64,000 bases of DNA from a virus (IMGVR_UViG_3300025012_000002:62001-126000); one strand, 5' to 3'. Shown: positions 42,991-51,202, numbered from the stretch's first letter. The notes: generated by a model from the letters alone, not told the origin. Numbers and translations: made by a program.

Positions 42991-43176
42991 ATGGTCAGAC
43001 TAATTTTTAAGCGTACATGGCAGGACAATATTAGCGGCTCTAGGAGCGAAAGTTTTGAAACCGTTGACATGGATATTCCAGTCATTGAGGAGAAATTATC
43101 AGCAGGTGGATTCGGTGAGTCTGGGTTCGACCGAACCGATTTAATCGGCGTGGAGATATTGACGCCCAACGCATAG
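42991..43176 (+). CDS. cassette gene, paralogue of 14470 gene
   Basis: A 61-residue protein ending LIGVEILTPNA, where the last codons and stop lie in the attC site. It matches the 14470 product in M-x-R, DMDIP and GVE(L/I)L-x-PNA. GGGAGATGAT is the ribosome binding site. Function unknown. Confidence 0.7.
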   Translation: MVRLIFKRTWQDNISGSRSESFETVDMDIPVIEEKLSAGGFGESGFDRTDLIGVEILTPNA

Positions 43177-43227
43177 CTCAGGCGCGGCGGTGCTTTTCCG
43201 CCGTCGCGCTGGAGCGCAGGGTTAGCA
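43164..43227 (+). other. attC-like site
   Basis: GCCCAAC left core, GGCGCGGCGGTGC-TTTT-CCGCCGTCGCGC stem, right core GTTAGCA at 43221-43227. Clear site. Confidence 0.85.
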
Positions 43228-43245
43228 CACAATTACGGAGGAAAA

Positions 43246-43575
43246 ATGAAAGACAAAATTCTTGACTGGTTTGCACATGGCGAGCGCGGAATCAGTTCCG
43301 AGGCGATGGCCTGTGCTGTCGGTGGCGTGAAGCCAAACGAATCGTGGGCGCGGTTCGGAAACCACCCGAGCGACCCCGACGACCTGAAACGGTGCATCAA
43401 GTTTTTGGACGCCGTACCAGAGGCGCGGCAGCACCTTGGCGAGGTAGCAAAACTCAGCAAGACGTGGGCGAAGTTGGTTGAGCATTGGGACGAACTCGAA
43501 TCGATGTTCCGCGAAGAATTCCCGACCGGCAAAGCCCCGAAGCTGTACGAGCGGATGAAAAATCTTGGGTGCTAA
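43246..43575 (+). CDS. cassette gene, hypothetical
   Basis: A 109-residue GC-rich gene with CGGAGGAAAA upstream. The product looks like a small helical protein with FAHGERGISSEAMACAVGG and NHPSDPDDLKRC. This type is familiar from mobile regions as an unknown conserved protein. Its stop lies in the next attC. Confidence 0.7.
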   Translation: MKDKILDWFAHGERGISSEAMACAVGGVKPNESWARFGNHPSDPDDLKRCIKFLDAVPEARQHLGEVAKLSKTWAKLVEHWDELESMFREEFPTGKAPKLYERMKNLGC

Positions 43576-43625
43576 CGATGAAGTCAGCGGCGGGTCTTTT
43601 CGCCCGCTGGACTGACTTGTTATGC
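43570..43625 (+). other. attC-like site
   Basis: TGCTAAC left core, AGTCAGCGGCGGG...CCCGCTGGACT stem, right core GTTATGC at 43619-43625. Confidence 0.85.
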
Positions 43626-43638
43626 AAAGGAGAGACTT

Positions 43639-43854
43639 ATGACTATCGGAGACAAAGTTAAAGTTAAGCACGGGGCAACAAGGTGGCTTAAAAGTCGAGA
43701 TCATTGGGATGATTACATAGATCACGATATTGATGAGATGGTCGGCGTGATTACTGATGATTATAGTCATTTATCTGGGGACGATTCTCATTTTTGTGTT
43801 GAACTTGGATTTGATTATGTTGTTGGCATACCAGAGCGCCTACTTGAGTTGTAG
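43639..43854 (+). CDS. cassette gene, SH3-like small protein
   Basis: A 71-residue protein with GDKVKVKHGATRW and VGIPERLLEL at the end, typical of SH3-like small beta-barrels. AAAGGAG upstream. Function unknown. Confidence 0.65.
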   Translation: MTIGDKVKVKHGATRWLKSRDHWDDYIDHDIDEMVGVITDDYSHLSGDDSHFCVELGFDYVVGIPERLLEL

Positions 43855-43895
43855 GCATAACGTAAAAGTCACCGGATCGCCGGCACCAACGAAGA
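43855..43895 (+). other. degenerate attC-like site
   Basis: GCATAAC and a CACCGGATCGCCGGC hairpin are present, but I see no GTTRRRY right core. The site may be decayed, making the flanking two ORFs one unit. Confidence 0.45.
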
Positions 43896-43907
43896 AAGGA
43901 GATGAGC

Positions 43908-44072
43908 ATGACAAAGGGAGAATTACTTAGAGCACTAGATGGATATGACGATGATGCGGTTGTTGTTTGCAGAGACGAACACTGCGGGTGGGACAACATC
44001 CTGCGAGTAGAGCCGGACGGATGCTCTGTCGCAATCGTATTTGGCGGCGGATCACCGTTCAGCGACGAGTGA
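43908..44072 (+). CDS. cassette gene, small acidic protein
   Basis: A 54-residue protein with TKGELLRALDGYDDDAVVV, CxxEHCGWDNI and a glycine-rich end. Proteins with this start are common in phages and cassettes. AAGGAGATG upstream. Function unknown. Confidence 0.65.
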   Translation: MTKGELLRALDGYDDDAVVVCRDEHCGWDNILRVEPDGCSVAIVFGGGSPFSDE

Positions 44073-44073
44073 C

Positions 44074-44120
44074 GCACAACAATTAGTTGACCCCGTATGG
44101 GGTCGAACGGGAGGTTAGAA
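44074..44120 (+). other. attC-like site
   Basis: GCACAAC, GTTGACCCCGTATGGGGTCGAAC hairpin, right core GTTAGAA at 44114-44120. Confidence 0.75.
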
Positions 44121-44121
44121 A

Positions 44122-44298
44122 ATGCACTGGCTCACTTTGGATTGGTGGAAATTTCTTCTCGGAAAACCAGCCGACGGAATAAGCCGATGGACTGCGTTTT
44201 GGTGCAGAGCAAGAGGACACCCGTATGGTGTAGTTTGGTACAACATGGGACTTGAACCAGACATGCACTGTAAAAACTGTTACGACGATTTGGGATAA
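44122..44298 (+). CDS. cassette gene, small Cys/Trp protein
   Basis: A 58-residue protein starting in the attC edge. It has WCRARGHPYGVVWYN and CKNCYDDLG, three Cys that may bind zinc, and many Trp. Function unknown. Confidence 0.6.
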   Translation: MHWLTLDWWKFLLGKPADGISRWTAFWCRARGHPYGVVWYNMGLEPDMHCKNCYDDLG

Positions 44299-44354
44299 CG
44301 CCGGAATTCAGCCGTCCGAGCGTAGCGAGGATCGGCTGGAATGACTTGTTATGC
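44293..44354 (+). other. attC-like site
   Basis: GGATAAC includes the stop. CAGCCGTCCGAGCG...GATCGGCTG stem, right core GTTATGC at 44348-44354. Confidence 0.8.
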
Positions 44355-44370
44355 ATCTTTGGAGGTTTGA

Positions 44371-44625
44371 ATGAGCGAAGAAAAGATTGTAGTGATCGAC
44401 AAAAGAGAAAGCGTTCTGGAGTCTTTTTACAAAGATTTTGTGACGTTCTCTTTGCTGGCGTTTTGCATCTACATAAGCCAAGGCAGCACATTTTGGACAT
44501 TCGTTACCGGGTTGTTGTTTTTGCTTTTCACGTTTGCCAAGATTTCAATCATCATGAAACGGCACAATGTCTTTAAGAGCAAGAAGGAACTTCTGGATTG
44601 GGCGAACAAGCTAGATGATGCATAA
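44371..44625 (+). CDS. cassette gene, membrane protein
   Basis: An 84-residue protein with two hydrophobic helices (FSLLAFCIYI and FVTGLLFLLFTFAKISII) and a charged C-terminus. GGAGG upstream. Probably inner-membrane. Function unknown. Confidence 0.65.
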   Translation: MSEEKIVVIDKRESVLESFYKDFVTFSLLAFCIYISQGSTFWTFVTGLLFLLFTFAKISIIMKRHNVFKSKKELLDWANKLDDA

Positions 44626-44682
44626 CGTAAAGTTAACCGGCTCCGCGCTTTTGCGGAGTCCGGGTTGAACGACAGGTTAGAG
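44620..44682 (+). other. attC-like site, twin of 17953
   Basis: GCATAAC, then the same ACCGGCTCCGC-GCTTTT-GCGGAGTCCGGGT hairpin as in island 1, right core GTTAGAG at 44676-44682. Confidence 0.85.
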
Positions 44683-44688
44683 GGCATC

Positions 44689-44856
44689 ATGAAGCTGTTT
44701 GACGAAAGTAGGTTGGCCGCGCTATACCGGAAGTTGCAAGCTGAGTCGGTAAGCTCATGTTCTGGCGGGCTTGCAGCAGCCAGAAGCGGAAAGAATCGAG
44801 CCACGACAAAGGGCGCGCGACCTTTGAAAATGGAAAGTACCCAGACAGTTTCATGA
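44689..44856 (+). CDS. cassette gene, small basic protein (uncertain)
   Basis: A 55-residue Ser/Arg/Lys-rich ORF with a weak ribosome binding site. It fills the last cassette of island 2. A longer frame on the opposite strand also exists, so the coding strand is not certain. Confidence 0.4.
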   Translation: MKLFDESRLAALYRKLQAESVSSCSGGLAAARSGKNRATTKGARPLKMESTQTVS

Positions 44857-44860
44857 TGCG

Positions 44861-44926
44861 CTCTAACGCTGGCGTAACCGGCGCGGAGCCGAAGGCGAAG
44901 CGTCCGCGTTGACGCAAATGTTGGAA
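44861..44926 (+). other. attC-like site, last of island 2
   Basis: CTCTAAC, CGGCGCGGAGCC...CGTCCGCGTTG arms, right core GTTGGAA at 44920-44926. The hairpin repeat follows 16 bases later. Confidence 0.75.
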
Positions 44927-44942
44927 CTCAGGAGAAGCAAAG

Positions 44943-44982
44943 CTAGGCACAGCCTAGAGAATTTACTACGTAAAGGGAGAAA
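44943..44982 (+). repeat. CTAGGC hairpin, right border of island 2
   Basis: CTAGGC-ACA-GCCTAG, then AGAATTTACTACGTAAAGG. Apart from the first two bases it equals the leader at 46975-47010 in front of the MoxR gene. It lacks the leading CT, as if cut at the island junction. Confidence 0.8.
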
Positions 44983-44985
44983 ATA

Positions 44986-45375
44986 ATGAGAACAATCACC
45001 ACATTTTCAGTAGATGGTAAAATATATGAACGTTGTAGGAATATGAAAACTATAAAGATAGGTAGTAATGGAACTCCGATATGTTCTTGTGGTTTAGATA
45101 TTTCAAGACAAAAGATAGTGATGTCTCCGTACAGAGGCATGCAGTATGATAAAGATTTTTTAAATAAAATGGACAGTATGGAAGCTACTATAATAGAATG
45201 TGGATGCGGACAACTCTATCTAAAAAGAGAAGGTAGGGACTATGACTATTTTACATACACACCCATTAAACAGACAGGCCTAGATAATAGTCAATTGAAT
45301 ACAAATATGCCAAATCCTGTAATAGATAATAGAGTAAATGCTGTAGAAGATTTTATTAAAGCTCTTCATGGGTAA
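44986..45375 (+). CDS. Cys-rich hypothetical protein
   Basis: A 129-residue AT-rich phage gene. CSCGLDIS and IIECGCGQLYL give a zinc-ribbon-like arrangement. AAGGGAG upstream. Nucleic-acid or metal binding likely; function unknown. Confidence 0.65.
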   Translation: MRTITTFSVDGKIYERCRNMKTIKIGSNGTPICSCGLDISRQKIVMSPYRGMQYDKDFLNKMDSMEATIIECGCGQLYLKREGRDYDYFTYTPIKQTGLDNSQLNTNMPNPVIDNRVNAVEDFIKALHG

Positions 45376-45399
45376 TAAAAAATTTTAGGGGGTAATCAA

Positions 45400-46164
45400 A
45401 TGCTAACACTGGAATATGATTTAAGAAAGACCAAAATCCTATCTAAATTTATTTCACTAAAAAAGTGGTTTGAAAGTAGAGATTATAGAAGCTATGACCA
45501 TGATAGAACTCAAGGCTTAGCCTGGAATATTAAAGTGCATAATAATGATGAGACAGGCCATTCTGGAAGCGAGAAAATAAATAGTAAGTATGATAAGCTG
45601 TGGGAGAGATATTTAAAAGGGTATGAATGTTTTTTCGACGAATGCTGTGAAGACGGTCTTGGGTTTGTTGGTGATGCTAAATATAGACAGTATGATTGGA
45701 ATGCTGGTATACCGGAGATAGAAGCTATAGATTATGACTTAGCGCAAGCAGGAAGAAGTGGCGGCTGGTTAATACTGAGCACATTTGATGGGGTAGAGAT
45801 AAGCGAGTTAAAAGATAACATAGAATCTTTTATTGACAGATTAGAAACACACGAAGCCGATGGAAACCTAGACTTAGCAGATGAATTATTAGACGAGACA
45901 GAAAACAATAACAGCATAGATCTTTTAGAGAAACTAAAAATATTCTGTGACAGTTTAGATAAGTTTAATGCCACACAGGAATGGAATCATCAATGCAGTT
46001 TCAGAAGATATAATTTAGAATGTGAATGGGATAATAAAAACTTTGATTGTTTTGATGCTAATAATTTAGTAGAGTTATATGAGGATGACGCGATAGACGA
46101 TAGTATTAAAAAGAGTATATTTAACTATTGGAACATAAAGTACCAATTAAAATTAGCAATTTAG
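45400..46164 (+). CDS. hypothetical protein
   Basis: A 254-residue acidic protein (many Asp/Glu), with YDHDRTQGLAWNIKVHNND near the start and EAGRSGGWLIL-like (LAQAGRSGGWLIL) near residue 120. Long acidic helices follow. No family recognised. Confidence 0.7.
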   Translation: MLTLEYDLRKTKILSKFISLKKWFESRDYRSYDHDRTQGLAWNIKVHNNDETGHSGSEKINSKYDKLWERYLKGYECFFDECCEDGLGFVGDAKYRQYDWNAGIPEIEAIDYDLAQAGRSGGWLILSTFDGVEISELKDNIESFIDRLETHEADGNLDLADELLDETENNNSIDLLEKLKIFCDSLDKFNATQEWNHQCSFRRYNLECEWDNKNFDCFDANNLVELYEDDAIDDSIKKSIFNYWNIKYQLKLAI

Positions 46165-46179
46165 GATAAAGGAGTAAAT

Positions 46180-46527
46180 ATGAAACTAGCAAAAGTGCAA
46201 GAATCTATATATGATATACAAAAGCAACTTAATTTTATAGTTATGCAGTTAAATGATTGCATATCATCCTTGCCAGATAACCCAAACATCCAACGTAAAA
46301 ATAGTAAATGTTTTACTATGAATTCAAAACATTTAAAAAATAATTGGTCTGTGCTGTATTATAATTATAAGCAACAGTATGAAGAGATTATCAAAATAAT
46401 ATCTAAAGGAGAACCTCAATTTGTAGTTAGTAAACTAAAAAGTATAATTAAAGAAAAAAAATACGAAAAGACAAACTTTCATCTTGCTGTTATTAAGAAT
46501 TTAAAAATGGTTTTACTACGTGGGTAA
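46180..46527 (+). CDS. hypothetical helical protein
   Basis: A 115-residue, Lys-rich helical protein 15 bases after the preceding gene, with AAAGGAG. Function unknown. Confidence 0.6.
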   Translation: MKLAKVQESIYDIQKQLNFIVMQLNDCISSLPDNPNIQRKNSKCFTMNSKHLKNNWSVLYYNYKQQYEEIIKIISKGEPQFVVSKLKSIIKEKKYEKTNFHLAVIKNLKMVLLRG

Positions 46528-46538
46528 AAGGGGGTACT

Positions 46539-46937
46539 ATGAAAAAATGGCGCTATGCAACTAATAGTTATTATAAAACAGCTTCTATATCATTAGATGA
46601 AGCACCAGCTTATATATTCATACTAGCAAATAGTATAAGGTGGATATGTGATAAGACGCCGCATATTAAAATTCCTTTCTTAAACAAGATTAAGATTACA
46701 AGAGACAATGAAGTATATGATGTGGCAGAATATTATGGAGATACGATTAATCAAATATTTCATTGTATGATATGTCTTCCAATTACTAGATTTTGTTGGA
46801 ATAGGATTGATACTAAACATATTGAGATAGGATGGGATGAATGCAAAAAAGTATTTTATAAGGGGGATAAAGAACGATGGGATGAAATTGAAAAAGAATA
46901 TGAGGAGTGCCAGAAAGAGATAAACAAAAGTGAATAA
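46539..46937 (+). CDS. hypothetical protein
   Basis: A 132-residue protein, aromatic, with a C-terminal charged helix. It follows the previous gene by 11 bases, GGGGG upstream. Its stop is next to a palindrome copy (46938-46954). Function unknown. Confidence 0.6.
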   Translation: MKKWRYATNSYYKTASISLDEAPAYIFILANSIRWICDKTPHIKIPFLNKIKITRDNEVYDVAEYYGDTINQIFHCMICLPITRFCWNRIDTKHIEIGWDECKKVFYKGDKERWDEIEKEYEECQKEINKSE

Positions 46938-46974
46938 TTTTAGAAATTCTAAAAATAACAATTAAGAAAAAAAG

Positions 46975-47010
46975 CTCTAGGCACAGCCTAGAGAATTTAC
47001 TACGTAAAAG
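46975..47010 (+). repeat. CTCTAGGC hairpin leader of the MoxR gene
   Basis: CTCTAGGC-ACA-GCCTAGAG plus AATTTACTACGTAAAAGGAGG, directly before the MoxR start. Near-identical to the right border of island 2. Confidence 0.8.
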
Positions 47011-47021
47011 GAGGAAGGAAA

Positions 47022-48092
47022 ATGGAATCAATTACACTAAGACAAGCAAGAGAGATAGTGAAGGCATGTATTCGTAGGAAGAGGTCTGTATACTTGAAGG
47101 GTAGCCCAGGTATAGGAAAGTCTGCAATAGTAAAACAGGTAGCTAAAGAAATGAATTATGGGATAAAAATATTTGAGGGGTCGTCATTAGACCCCACAGA
47201 TGTCCGTGGGGTAATGGGGTATGACACAAAGACGCAGCGCTCATTCTTTTCTGTATCTCCTCTCCTCCCTACATCAGCAGACTTAGAAGGAAAAGATGGT
47301 ATGATAATTCTTATTGATGAGCTAGGTAGTGCTATGCCTTCCACTAAGGTAGCACTACAGCCGGTTTTTCACCCAGATGATAGGAGGGTTGGAGAGCACA
47401 GGCTTCCTGATAATGTTATCCCGATAGCTACAGGTAACTTGCTTACAGATGGAAGTGGGGCTACGTCAGACTCTGAAGCTATGAAGGATAGAGTAATGAT
47501 GCTTAATGTCATGCTCCCATTCCAAGATTGGAAAGAAGACTTTGCATTAGCAAGAGAGTTTCATCCTCTTGTTATGAGCTACCTAAATGAATTTAAAGAA
47601 TCAAAATTTAATACATTCGATAAGAGAAACAAGAGTCATGCCTATAAGGATTTTGTTACAGCAAGAACATGGGAAATGATATCTGAGGCGTTGGTGGACG
47701 CAAATGCTAATGGGATGTCAGACGAGCTTGTTATGCATGAGATAGCTGGCTATGCTGGAACTGGTATTGCTAGTGAAATAATTGCGTATAAGAAATGGTT
47801 TAGAGAACTTCCTGATATAGATAAAATATACGCTGGTGATAACAAAGTTCCTAAAGAACCATCTGTATTGTTCGCGTTGTGCAGCATGCTGATATCAAGA
47901 TTTGTCGAAAAGGCAGATAAGATGGGTGTACAAAAGGCAATGGACAGAATACTAGAGTATAGCCTTGGTATGGATGCAGAATATGGTGGGTTGCTTGTGA
48001 AAGACCTGTATGCCTATAATACGGCAAAATATAGGGAAAATATTATCAAATCCAAATATTGGAATGAGAAAATTGCCCCGCGCTATTTCTGA
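47022..48092 (+). CDS. MoxR-type AAA+ ATPase
   Basis: A 356-residue AAA+ protein. Walker A is GSPGIGKSAIVKQ (about residues 27-39), Walker B MIILIDELGSAMP (about 92-104), with ATGNLLTDGS (sensor-1-like) and a helical C-terminal domain. MoxR ATPases remodel partner proteins that carry VWA domains; one is encoded at 49357-50649. The pair is found in phages and bacteria, but substrates are usually unknown. Confidence 0.85.
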   Translation: MESITLRQAREIVKACIRRKRSVYLKGSPGIGKSAIVKQVAKEMNYGIKIFEGSSLDPTDVRGVMGYDTKTQRSFFSVSPLLPTSADLEGKDGMIILIDELGSAMPSTKVALQPVFHPDDRRVGEHRLPDNVIPIATGNLLTDGSGATSDSEAMKDRVMMLNVMLPFQDWKEDFALAREFHPLVMSYLNEFKESKFNTFDKRNKSHAYKDFVTARTWEMISEALVDANANGMSDELVMHEIAGYAGTGIASEIIAYKKWFRELPDIDKIYAGDNKVPKEPSVLFALCSMLISRFVEKADKMGVQKAMDRILEYSLGMDAEYGGLLVKDLYAYNTAKYRENIIKSKYWNEKIAPRYF

Positions 48093-48176
48093 GTAATTTC
48101 AAGTACTTAGCTCCTGTAGGTTCGATTACTATAGGGGCTATTTTAATTTTAGAAAATCTAAAAGTAAAGGATTACA

Positions 48177-48401
48177 ATGCGTAAATTTAAAGTGGGGGAT
48201 ATAGTATCCACAAGTAAAAATCCTGATAGGTTATATAAAATACTAGAATGTAAACCTGAATGGTATATAGTAGAGTGTATTCCATTGTCAGGCCCACGTA
48301 AATCATTTTATTTAGAAACTACTTTAAATTATACCCACAGGCCTGCTATCATACCAAGCATAGAACAAACAATACTATTAACTAAACTAGGATTAATATG
48401 A
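48177..48401 (+). CDS. FKVGD-family protein
   Basis: A 74-residue protein starting MRKFKVGDIVSTSKN and ending SIEQTILLTKLGLI. Paralogous to 48398 and 38067. A palindrome copy (48147-48163) precedes it. It overlaps the next gene. Confidence 0.65.
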   Translation: MRKFKVGDIVSTSKNPDRLYKILECKPEWYIVECIPLSGPRKSFYLETTLNYTHRPAIIPSIEQTILLTKLGLI

Positions 48402-48619
48402 ATAAATTTAAAGTAGGAGATATAGTAGCATTTAATAAAGATACAGGTGGTTTTAATTTTAATAGAATTCTATATAGCTATGCTGACGGGTGCTATGACG
48501 TAGAAATAATATGCATGGCTGGAAAGTCTGTGGGAATGCTGAAAGAGTACCCGTCCGATTGTCTTTCTCCACTGTCATTCGAGCAGACATTATTAGCAAC
48601 TAAACTAGGAGTAATATAG
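48398..48619 (+). CDS. FKVGD-family protein
   Basis: A 73-residue protein starting MNKFKVGDIVAFNKD and ending SFEQTLLATKLGVI. Starts on the ATGA overlap with its paralogue. SH3-like fold suspected; function unknown. Confidence 0.65.
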   Translation: MNKFKVGDIVAFNKDTGGFNFNRILYSYADGCYDVEIICMAGKSVGMLKEYPSDCLSPLSFEQTLLATKLGVI

Positions 48620-48634
48620 AGTGGGAGGGTAGGC

Positions 48635-49054
48635 ATGGGATACTGTTCGACGATGGAAAATGATATAGTGTTTAAAAGTAGATACTCCTTAGAAGAATTA
48701 CAAAATAAAATAAACTCATCTCCTATAAATAGTTATTATGAAGTACGACAAGATGGTGATAGCTTTGCTATGTATCCTGACGGGGGAGAGTACTATGCTA
48801 AGCATTATGAAGAAAAAGAACTAGCACAATTCGTGTCGTCTGTAATGCTGCCTAATACTTCTACTACGGTAGAGTTTACTGGGGACGATGGGTGTAAATG
48901 GGGCTATGTAATATTTCATAGCAATGTATTTGATATTTCGCTTGGCAAGTGGCAAATATTTGATATAGAATATAGAGCATCTATAGAAGGAAAAAGCATA
49001 GGTGAGTTTATAAATAATTATTTAGAAAATCTAAAACCTGAGAGTGCAGAATGA
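48635..49054 (+). CDS. conserved small phage protein
   Basis: A 139-residue protein starting MGYCSTMENDIVFK, a start I associate with conserved phage and mobile-element proteins of unknown role. The middle includes FTGDDGCKWGYVIF. A palindrome copy (49020-49036) sits in its last codons. Overlaps the next start by ATGA. Confidence 0.7.
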   Translation: MGYCSTMENDIVFKSRYSLEELQNKINSSPINSYYEVRQDGDSFAMYPDGGEYYAKHYEEKELAQFVSSVMLPNTSTTVEFTGDDGCKWGYVIFHSNVFDISLGKWQIFDIEYRASIEGKSIGEFINNYLENLKPESAE

Positions 49055-49344
49055 AAACCTATATTAAGAAATGGAAGAATTGTAGGTACTGCCCAAGAGA
49101 ACTTTGTAGGAATTTACACTACTATAATTATTTAATAATAGGTGAAAATTTTACATTCGATGCAAAATGTACAGGTAAGAGATTGCATAGATATCGCTGC
49201 TCAGTTGAGCTAGATACAGAATTTCCTATGCACAAACAAAATTTAAAATCTGTCATCCTTGGATTATTGAAGTGGCCCTACCTTACGTTTGAAGATGCGC
49301 TAATGCTTAGTAGGTTTAAAAAAGATTTAGAATTTCTAAAATAA
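49051..49344 (+). CDS. Cys-containing protein with shared C-terminal motif
   Basis: A 97-residue protein with KNCRYCPRELCRN (three Cys) and KCTGKRLHRYRCSVE. It ends LTFEDALMLSRFKKDLEFL, in the shared C-terminal motif family. A palindrome copy (49325-49341) overlaps its 3' end. Function unknown. Confidence 0.65.
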   Translation: MKTYIKKWKNCRYCPRELCRNLHYYNYLIIGENFTFDAKCTGKRLHRYRCSVELDTEFPMHKQNLKSVILGLLKWPYLTFEDALMLSRFKKDLEFLK

Positions 49345-49356
49345 AGGAGAACAATC

Positions 49357-50649
49357 ATGGCAAATGAGTTATCAGTAAAGGATAGAATAGGAAAGTGCAA
49401 GTTTAATTTTCTTCTAAGGCACCCATTCCTTGGGGAGCTGGCCTGTAGGTTAGTTACAAAGGAAGACAAGACATTACCAGCAGTAATGGCAACAGATGGT
49501 AGATCGTTATATTTTAATGCAGAAAAAATACAAGAAGAGAAAATTGATGATGATTTGTTAGAAGAAATAATTGCTCACGAAGTTGGGCACAATCTCATGG
49601 GTCATACAGGAAAAAGAGGAGTAGAAAGGTCGAGGCATAAGATAGAACCAGTATGGAGAATAGCCTGTGAGTTTACAGTTAATCATTTTGTTGTTGATAT
49701 GTGTTGTACACAAATAGGGCAGAATGGAACTTTTAGGCCGTCTAAGATAGCGGCTGGTAAATATTATTATGATAAGAAATATTCAGATGGTAACTGGACT
49801 ACAGAAAATATCTATGATGATTTAATGAAGAGCGATAAGGTTAAGTTCTGTAGCGTAGATGCTGATGGTAATGTTACAGACCAAGACGGAAATGTACTAG
49901 GTAAAATAGCAGACGACCATTCTAAATGGGGAAAAGATAAAGAAGGAAAAGGTGGGGGTAGGGGCAAGACCAAAGAGAATGGGCAAGGGGAGGGCGGAGG
50001 TAAGGATGAATCTGATGGAAGCTTAGATGGTGATTGGAAAATATGGGTAGCACAAGCAGCCCAGAGTGCACAACGTCAGGGTAAACTTCCCGCTGGTATA
50101 GAAAGAATGGTTGGAGATTTATTAGAAAGCAAAATTAATTGGCGGCAGATGTTAGCAGAATTTCTTTTAACTAAAACCAAGGATGATTATAGTTGGAGAA
50201 AACTTAATAAGAGAAATTTAAATAGAGGGGTGTTCAGTCCAGCATTATACAGTGAGGCTATCAATGTAGGCTTCGCTGTTGATACCTCCGGCTCAATGGG
50301 AGAAAAAGAATTAAGAGAAGCATTCTCAGAAGTAAATGCTATATGTAATTCATTCTCCTCATATAGATTACATCTTATAGCTTGTGATGCTGCGGTGCAC
50401 CACTATCAGGAAGTACTGCCTGGGGATGAGATAGATTTTAAGGGGTTAGCTAAGGGAGGGGGAGGAACGGATTTCCGACCAGTCGGGATGTTCTTCTCAG
50501 AGCATGATATTAAAATAGATGCGCTTATTTATTTTACAGATCTATTCGGAACATTCCCAGAAGACGCCCCGGAGTATCCTGTCATGTGGCTGACTAAGAC
50601 TCCTAATATTGAAATACCATTCGGGCAGAAGGTTATGTATGAAGATTGA
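49357..50649 (+). CDS. VWA-domain metallopeptidase-like protein (DUF2201 type)
   Basis: A 430-residue protein. The N-terminal part has IIAHEVGHNLMGH, an HExGH-type zinc motif (about residues 72-84). A glycine/charged linker follows (KGGGRGKTKENGQGEGGG, about 205-222). The C-terminal VWA domain has a MIDAS, FAVDTSGSMGEKE (about 306-318), and GGGGTDFRPV. It is the expected partner of the MoxR ATPase at 47022. AAAGGAG upstream. Confidence 0.87.
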   Translation: MANELSVKDRIGKCKFNFLLRHPFLGELACRLVTKEDKTLPAVMATDGRSLYFNAEKIQEEKIDDDLLEEIIAHEVGHNLMGHTGKRGVERSRHKIEPVWRIACEFTVNHFVVDMCCTQIGQNGTFRPSKIAAGKYYYDKKYSDGNWTTENIYDDLMKSDKVKFCSVDADGNVTDQDGNVLGKIADDHSKWGKDKEGKGGGRGKTKENGQGEGGGKDESDGSLDGDWKIWVAQAAQSAQRQGKLPAGIERMVGDLLESKINWRQMLAEFLLTKTKDDYSWRKLNKRNLNRGVFSPALYSEAINVGFAVDTSGSMGEKELREAFSEVNAICNSFSSYRLHLIACDAAVHHYQEVLPGDEIDFKGLAKGGGGTDFRPVGMFFSEHDIKIDALIYFTDLFGTFPEDAPEYPVMWLTKTPNIEIPFGQKVMYED

Positions 50650-50687
50650 TTTTAGAATTTCTAAAATATAAGGAGCAGTGTGCTAAA

Positions 50688-50804
50688 ATGGAGGCTATTA
50701 ATTATATAATAATTAGGCTAGATACATTTGCTGTAGGGTGGTGTGCAGCTCTACTATTCTGGATGTTAATTTATTATACAATTAATTTAAGAGGTAAAAA
50801 ATAG
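50688..50804 (+). CDS. small membrane protein
   Basis: A 38-residue protein with one transmembrane helix (WCAALLFWMLIYYTI). A palindrome copy (50650-50666) and AAGGAGC lie upstream. Function unknown. Confidence 0.5.
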   Translation: MEAINYIIIRLDTFAVGWCAALLFWMLIYYTINLRGKK

Positions 50805-50852
50805 TTATGAAATTAGTAAAACAATGTGAGGATGTTTACAAAGGAGTGGCAT

Positions 50853-50996
50853 ATGCTAGAAACTATAGATAGGTTATTAAAGACTAAAAATATAACTATG
50901 GGGCAAGTATACTGGCTACACAATTTACAGTCGATTATTCCCAATCTCTCGCTAGAACAAGCTATAGCATATACAAAAATATTAAACGCAATGTAA
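50853..50996 (+). CDS. small protein with shared C-terminal motif
   Basis: A 47-residue helical protein ending LSLEQAIAYTKILNAM, an example of the shared C-terminal motif standing almost alone. AAAGGAGTGG upstream. Confidence 0.55.
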   Translation: MLETIDRLLKTKNITMGQVYWLHNLQSIIPNLSLEQAIAYTKILNAM

Positions 50997-51007
50997 AATG
51001 AAAAATT

Positions 51008-51202
51008 ATGATAAACAGGATTGATGGTCTATTAAACAAGTATGAAGTAATTCTGAAAGAGCATATCTATCTAAGAAACCAATTATATCATATCAGAAAT
51101 ATACTTATCAGGGAGCGCGCACCATCGTTAGAGAAAGATTTATATTATACTAAAATTATAAATAAAGCAGAAGACATGCTACAACGTAGACAGGAGAACT
51201 AA
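51008..51202 (+). CDS. small helical protein with motif-like segment
   Basis: A 64-residue helical protein with PSLEKDLYYTKIINKAED near its end, related to the shared C-terminal motif. Weak ribosome binding site. Function unknown. Confidence 0.55.
   Translation: MINRIDGLLNKYEVILKEHIYLRNQLYHIRNILIRERAPSLEKDLYYTKIINKAEDMLQRRQEN

Noticed and set aside
44687-44950. Minus-strand ORF in the last cassette of island 2
   Set aside because: It runs across the attC site and the border hairpin, opposite to all other cassette genes.
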